A model generated the notes under the pieces. The model was not told the origin of the DNA and did not search any database. It saw only the letters and a list, made by a program, of their open reading frames with translations. DNA of 64,000 nt from Bradysia coprophila (taxonomy: Eukaryota; Arthropoda; Insecta; Diptera; Sciaridae): assembly GCF_014529535.1 (NCBI RefSeq), contig NW_023503584.1, positions 3,890,832-3,954,831 on the forward strand. The letters run 5' to 3'. Every line of letters starts with the position of its first letter. Within the stretch, counting starts at the first letter, position 1. Both the position numbers and the translations under genes were made by a program. Positions 58,211 through 64,000 of this stretch are shown piece by piece.

Positions 58211-58708
58211 CTGTGCGGAATACCCAAAAATGTTTTTTTTTTGTTAATTCGTGATAAGAACAGCGTTGGGCGGAAATTGTTTTGCATAATTGAATTTAGA
58301 AGATTTGGTGAGGAATGACAATAATTATCAAGATTATCATGATTTCGTTAGCGGAGCTAATTTTTAGCGGCCAAAAGCCAGGAAATACTGAAGATTTAAA
58401 CCTCTTATACCTGAAGGACAAGCGGAAACAATAAACATAAAACTACATTCAATGCTTTAAGTACTGCTTAATAACGAATCTTGTACTTCTTTAGTTTTAC
58501 TAAACTTGAAGAACGTAAAGTATTTCGCATCTTTATAGCTCACAGCTACACAGCATTCAGTATGTATAGTAGCGATTTTATATAGAAAAATGTATGTTAG
58601 AACAAATGAAGTAAAAGATTTTACTATGCTGGTGCATGTAATAAGGCTGTTACATGTATAGGCAATAACCTTTGCATCACTCGCATAGTAAAACGTCGTA
58701 CTACACAC

Positions 58709-58810
58709 GGAAAATAAAGTTATATCTCGTATCACGATGAGTAAAAGTACCTCGGGCTGCCGCCCTCGGATACTTTTTCTCATCTGGATACGAGATATCA
58801 CTTTACTTCC
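58709..58810. mobile_element. Hairpin MITE
   Basis: GGAAAATAAAGTTATATCTCGTATC... pairs with ...GATACGAGATATCACTTTACTTCC. The centre is GAGTAAAAGTACCTCGGGC-TGCC-GCCCTCGGATACTTTTTCTC. The stem is about 48 bp with few mismatches. Confidence 0.75.
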
Positions 58811-59313
58811 CTTGCATAGTAATGTACTATTACTGCATATCCAACCGGAATACTGTTACATGTACATTTTCCACCCGCGGAAAGCGGTCGTTACATCACA
58901 ATTGAAGGAAAATTCATATGAAAACTCATTACATACCAAAAGATTTTCATTACTTATCAGCAAAAATATATCACATGAAATATTCTTTAGGTATTTATAG
59001 CACTGAAATCTTAACAATTACTGTTGTTTTAGTTTTGATACCACAAACTTTGTGACTAGAATTAAGTGCACAACAATGCAAGCAAATTCATCAAAAACTT
59101 TCGAAAAAATAAAATTAAAAACACAAAAACAAAAGTGACGGTCTATAGCCATAATTTAAATTTTTTCGCAATTCCGCTCCATAATCATCACCTTTCCATG
59201 CATCCATTTAATGTCGTTTTGAAGGTATTTATTTCACTGTATTCCTGGACACAGTGCGATATTTTTTTCGCACGCTAAGGAACATATTACCTTCAACGAA
59301 GGCTATAGTATTT

Positions 59314-59434
59314 TTCGTACCAAGACAGGAAATGACGATTTTTTCAGCACCAGTCCTAAGTTTTCCTTACGAGCGAAGCGAGTAAGGAAAATCAGGACGT
59401 GTGCTGAAAAAATCCATTTCCTGTCGAGGTACGA
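59314..59434. mobile_element. Hairpin MITE
   Basis: TTCGTACCAAGACAGGAAAT... pairs with ATTTCCTGTCGAGGTACGAA. The centre is TTTTCCTTACGAGCGAAGCGAGTAAGGAAAA. The arms are about 55 bp. Confidence 0.75.
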
Positions 59435-59711
59435 ACAACGTTTTGTGCATCGGACAACTGAAATAGACAAAACATATCAATTTACTTGAAAACATACACA
59501 CTTCATATTCACCATATTAAATTTAATCAATCGTATAGTCATAGAAAAATTCATGTAATTCTTTTCCCGCACTATAAATCGTAAAGAAATGAAGTTTTTT
59601 CCCGCACGATATATAGTTCGGGAAAAACTGACATTTTTTAATGAAAAATCATGGCAAAATAGGTCGTATTTCAGTTGTGGGATGCACAAAATTATAAATA
59701 AAAATCTTGCA

Positions 59712-59791
59712 TTGACCAGAAATCGAACCCCCGACACCAAAAGGTTTTTGAACACAAAGCAGCGACTATAGCCATTCGGCTATAGAATCAC
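59712..59791 (-). repeat. tRNA-derived SINE-like head
   Basis: The minus strand reads GCCGAATGGCTATAGTCG, with an A-box-like TGGCTATAGTCG, and 45-50 bp later GGGGGTTCGATTTCTGG, with a B-box-like GGTTCGATTTC. Acceptor-stem pairing is poor, so this is more likely a tRNA-derived SINE or tRNA relic than a working tRNA. Confidence 0.45.
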
Positions 59792-60008
59792 ACAATTATA
59801 CCGAACGTATTGTTGAAGCGTATATGCTAAGCATTGACTACTCGATTTCATTCAACGCGTATCTTTACATCCCATTGCAATGTTTATTATAATGCAGCCT
59901 TCTTGATCGTTCAAATGAATTTCAGTATACACAAGAATTTTAGAACAAAATGCAGGACATGTTTTGCATTGGAAAGGTGATTATGGCCCGAAATAGCGAA
60001 AAACGTTG

Positions 60009-60092
60009 TATCTACCACGGTAGGTATGCCGGTATTTTTTCGCACACGACGTCTAGTGCGAAAAAATACCTTCATACCTACCTTGGTAGATA
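60009..60092. mobile_element. Hairpin MITE
   Basis: TATCTACCACGGTAGGTATG, continuing through CGGTATTTTTTCGCAC, pairs with GTGCGAAAAAATACCTTCATACCTACCTTGGTAGATA. The loop is about 8-10 bp. Confidence 0.75.
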
Positions 60093-60678
60093 AATAACTA
60101 TTTCAACCTCGGCGAACACCTATGGCCAAACAATTTTTTTTTGCATTTTTCACTTATTTTCAAAAACACTCAACTCTTTTGCTTTCATTATCATGTATTC
60201 ACTTCACTTCACAGCAAAACTTATTGTAACACCACCAAAATCGACAAATATTACGCAAAATATGAATCTAGCACTTCACAAAAACAAAACAGTTGAAGTA
60301 GTTTGTCATCATGTCACCAAAACAGTAGTGTTGCCAGTGATGCTTTCGGGATTAATATAATGAAGAAGTGTGAGCCGATTTCATCAGCAAACTAGATTCG
60401 TTTATAAACGTTTTAATGCAACAACAGATATTTTTGTTAGTTTTGTTGTATCGGTAGTTTTTATGTTTATCATTAGTCTGGCAGTGAATGAAATAGCGCG
60501 ACATAAATGTTGTGAAATTGTACATTAATTTAGAATAATCTTTTGATATTCAAGAATCTGCCGGTTGTCATCTGGAACAGTGTTCCAGGAACACTTTTGG
60601 TTTTGAACTGTCAGGTCCTTGGGAGGGAAAATGTACTCGTAACAACAATATTCCGGGTGAATTGACACTAAAACAGCA

Positions 60679-60738
60679 TACATTGGATGCTGCTTGGTAG
60701 TTCATTAATAATGAACTACGTCCGCAGCATCCAATGTA
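60679..60738. repeat. Near-perfect 60-bp hairpin
   Basis: TACATTGGATGCTGC-TTG-GTAGTTCATTA pairs with ATGAACTAC-GTCC-GCAGCATCCAATGTA. Only the small internal bulge and the ATA loop are unpaired. Confidence 0.75.
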
Positions 60739-62749
60739 ATCTACCATTCTACCAATATGTTGAAAATGTTTGGATCGAAAGAAGCAATAGACTCGATACA
60801 TATACTGGTGGTAAATTCTTGTCGTCTTGTCTTGTCTTTAAGAAGAAACCCCACTTAGAAAATGCATGTAGTTCTTTATTTCGACATTAAGTTTGGATAG
60901 TAAGTTTTCAAAAATCTTCTAAATCCTTTTCTATTTCGTCAAGAGACTAAAGTCGTCATACCAAAAATGTTTGTATAATCAAGATTTGTTTTAATTAGCG
61001 CGTCTGCTTCCAACCATATAGAGAAAATGACTAAAAAGTATCAGATTCCCTTGTTTAATGTAGATATGCGAGTAGCATTTTTAAACTTTTTGTTTATTAG
61101 TTCTCGATCTTTCTGAGATTTCACTCAAATTACACCAACTACGCTGACAATTTTGTGTGTCACTGTCGTATGAAACTTTTCTAACGAGCGTTTGATACTT
61201 GAAACCGCAAAAAAATGCTCAGAGTGATAGCATTAAAGCACAGACAGAAAGGAAACGGAAAAGTCAGACATTGAGTTTATTGCGTTTTCACACGACACTC
61301 GATACCGAATGTATTGGCATGTATGTAAGGCATGTATACCGACATAATGTTCTGATTTTAGCCAATTTTTCTTTTAATCTACTCCACACAACAGCAAAAT
61401 CCATAGAATTTTCCTCATTCACCGAATTTTCATCATTAAAGTTAAAATATTTACGATATTTCTGTTCTATTATTCGAGTTTCATGATTCGGAGGGTAAGT
61501 GTTTGTTTCAGATTTTTGTTCTTTCATTCATGCAGAAAAAAATCTGATGATTTTTTGATGACGAGTGGAGAAATACGAAGAAATCGTTGTTATTATGCAC
61601 GTGATTTTGTTCAAATTCTTCTAATCTTTCCAATTTGATATTGTTGCTTTACCTTAATCTCATACATGGACGAATAAGAAAGAAACTTTCGGTTGATTTG
61701 TTAAGTTTGCTGGAAAAAGAAACTTTTCCATTGATAGCTACATATGAATGTTATAGACCATGACCATAATATAGGGTTAGCTTTCGAATTTTATGCAAAT
61801 AATTTGTCCTTTTAGCCCCCATATACAATATCGTAAGAATATTTCTTCGACTTTTTTCATAGAAGTCATTGTTACTTATATCACAACCATTGCTCATTAT
61901 ACATACTAAAGCGTACAAGATAAGAACTTATTTTACCGAGATCGCGACCCTTTAAAACACATTTATTTACTGGTTTAGGACAGTCATATACAGTTAGGAA
62001 ATGCTATGAACCGGTTCAAATAAAGGTCACATCGAGTTGGTTGGGTTATGTTAGACATATTAGTTATGTGGAAACTTGGAGATCGTGAAAAATGTGTCAC
62101 CTTAGCAATATAAACGGAATTGATGCGAGAGATAAATTTTTGCGTGCTGCTGTGTACACTTAGTCTCGATTATTTTTATGTTGTGGTACACCAGTAGCGT
62201 AGTGTAGTTAACCGTTGGTTAACAAGCACTCAACTTTATTTTTTTGTAAATTTCAGGAACATAAGGACTTTTATGAAAATTAGACAACCATTTGCTTCAC
62301 AGCTGTTTACAGCAGAAACCAATTTGCGTCTATATTTCACTGACTTCCCCTGTAATTTCAATAAACGAAATTCATCATAACAGCCCCTGGCCAGAAATAT
62401 GTAGTTGAAATCAATAAGTTTACCGAACCTTTCACATATTATACAAAAATTGGGAAGCTGAACTTACGTCACTAATATGTTTGGATGTGGCGTGCAACAT
62501 TAACATTAACAATTAACATCTGGAAAATCTTCACATTACCAAGAAAAAGCCTCGACGATTACTAAGCTAGTGGCTGCCAAAAATATCAACTGATATTAGT
62601 AGCCTTGAGTTTCTGTGCAAAAAGCAATCAATCTTATATTTTTCGTGCCTCTAAAAAAGGATCGAATCATCTAGTAGGGTCGCAGAATATTCCCTATGTC
62701 AAAGAGACTGTATTTTTCGATTGATAATTTTTCATCTAATCACACTACC
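60739..62749. other. Intergenic, no supported gene
   Basis: No recognisable gene. A pair of overlapping frames at 61199-61527 (plus and minus) has no domain. Missing 5' exons of the VWC gene could lie here or beyond the window, but I could not identify them. Confidence 0.45.
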
Positions 62750-62756
62750 GTGAAAC

Positions 62757-62953
62757 CACGGCAGAGTAAAATAAACCAGGCAGAAGCGGTTCATTTTCGA
62801 AACGTCAATGTATAATGTCACTGGATGAAAATGAACTCAAATGAACACTGACATAAATTGAAAAATTTTATTCGCAAAAAATTTGGGGTTACTAGATTAT
62901 TCAGGTCCCTAGTCAAATCAGGGCTCCTGCCTGGTTAACTTTACTCTGTCGTG
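62757..62953. mobile_element. 197-bp MITE with 7-bp target duplication
   Basis: The ends are CACGGCAGAGTAAAATAAAC, continuing CAGGCAG, and the reverse complement CTGCCTGGTTAACTTTACTCTGTCGTG. GTGAAAC is repeated directly outside at 62750-62756 and 62954-62960. Confidence 0.85.
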
Positions 62954-62989
62954 GTGAAACAGATGTGCAAATGTGAAATTGCATGGTAC

Positions 62990-63353
62990 CTAGGCCTGTT
63001 CATTTTAGAGAAATAGTCTCAAATTCATCTGGCATGGTGTCTATCTGGTCCGGAAGGCTAAAATATTGGACCCGTATTTTTTTTGAATTTTAAAAAATAG
63101 TTTAGATCTGGGGAGCGAAGCATTTGTTCATATGTACGAATGCGTTGGTTAGAAGTGTAAAAAAGATATACACCATCATTCTCCTCTCTTCTAACCAACG
63201 CTTTCGTACATTTGAACAAATGCTTCGCTCCCCAGATCTAAACTATTTTTTTAAATTCTAAAAAAAAGTACGGGTCCAATATTTTAGCCTTCCGGACCAG
63301 ATAGACACCATGCCAGATGAATTTGAGACTATTTCTCAAAAATGAACAGGCCT
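62990..63353. mobile_element. 364-bp palindromic MITE
   Basis: The arms are about 165 bp and nearly identical, from CTAGGCCTGTTCATTTT to AAAAATGAACAGGCCT, around a spacer of about 25 bp near 63160-63185. ATGGTAC is duplicated on both sides (62983-62989 and 63354-63360). Confidence 0.9.
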
Positions 63354-63399
63354 ATGGTACACTGTCCATTTGTTTTTCTAATACCCTATAAGAAGTCAT

Positions 63400-63521
63400 C
63401 CATTATGGGTCGTAAAGTTCGTGAGTATGGTGATTTCGTACACTTTTGACATAAAATATTTGGGAGAAATGTCAAAAGTTGATGAAATTGCCATACTTAC
63501 CAACTTTACAAATCATAATGG
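63400..63521. mobile_element. Imperfect hairpin element
   Basis: CCATTATGGGTCGTAAAGTT... pairs imperfectly with AACTTTACAAATCATAATGG, with CTTTTGACA and TGTCAAAAG nearer the centre. It lies 47 bp after the palindromic MITE. Confidence 0.6.
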
Positions 63522-64000
63522 TTATTGGTTAACCGTTCATACTTCGGTACTATAGCTTTTTACCGGTTAAGAGAAAATGAATAAATCAGCCGGCTGTCGT
63601 GGAACACGAATTTTTAACAAGTTTTTGTGTTACGAAGTGGTTGAAAAGTCTTAAGGATTCACATTCAAAATTCTATGAGTCAAGTAACTTTAAAATTTTT
63701 GTCTGTTTGTGTAATTAAATGAAATCCATAATCAATCAGCACCCCCACGAAAAATATGAAATGACAACAAATCTACGAGTCTAATCTAGTCTTCTTTTCA
63801 AGCCATTTGTTTTGAAATGCATTTGAAATGTATTATGAATGCATTGCTTTTTTGTAGTACTTCAACTGTATATAGTATAGAAACACCTTCCGTCCGGTTT
63901 GAATAATTTGCAACAACAACGAACTAATCGTACTCATGTTTGCAAGTAGACAAAGTTTTATACTGTGTCCCTAATCCTTTTCTAGTTTTCTTCGTTTTTT

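Noticed and set aside
61199-61527. Overlapping frames on both strands, considered as VWC 5' exons
   Set aside because: No VWC cysteines or signal peptide, and no phase-1 donor that would connect to 58210.

Overview
The window is AT-rich nuclear DNA of an insect, most likely a dipteran. The evidence is small spliceosomal introns (53-65 bp in several genes) mixed with long ones, insect-type gene families, and a very high density of short inverted-repeat transposons. A lower dipteran such as a fungus gnat is possible, but I cannot fix the species from the sequence.

Layout: 2-1348 (+) is the 3' end of a mucin-like secreted protein with CYPGS-DPRCP repeats. 6142-7842 (+) is a complete four-exon forkhead transcription factor (FoxJ1/FoxN-like). 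8441-10419 is an ORF1-only LINE copy on the minus strand, flanked by a perfect 219-bp direct repeat. 11162-11926 (-) is the C-terminal endonuclease-like end of a second LINE type. 16454-16751 (+) is the last coding exon of an insulin/IGF-like peptide. 16891-17300 is an inverted-repeat element that abuts a 19-bp palindromic minisatellite. 19101-19689 is a foldback element carrying a nested MITE. 21225-23536 (-) is a complete mitochondrial thiamine pyrophosphate carrier (4 exons). 24080-25011 holds two tandem copies of a 310-bp element, one of them interrupted by two other MITEs. 25708-27295 (+) is a complete UBE2J2-type ER ubiquitin-conjugating enzyme (3 exons). 30000-32249 (-) is a complete TMEM35/NACHO-type acetylcholine receptor chaperone (6 exons, one only 26 bp). 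33314-34510 (+) is a complete single-exon CTU2 tRNA thiolation protein, divergent from the chaperone. 35169-37861 is a 1.8-kb palindrome next to a second inverted-repeat element. 39029-40151 (+) is a C-type lectin relic with a stop and frameshifts. 46151-58210 (-) is the 3' part of a VWC-domain secreted protein. Its last intron is about 10.5 kb and contains three inverted-repeat elements, one with an internal minisatellite. 58.7-60.8 kb and 62.7-63.6 kb are clusters of hairpin elements.

The genes are unrelated housekeeping, signalling and secreted-protein genes and do not form a pathway. What unites the window is transposon structure: at least fifteen inverted-repeat elements, several of them nested. 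In several cases the target-site duplication, or an uninterrupted sister copy, can be read directly in the window. Exon boundaries were placed by eye from reading-frame continuity and GT-AG sites. No database search or alignment was run.
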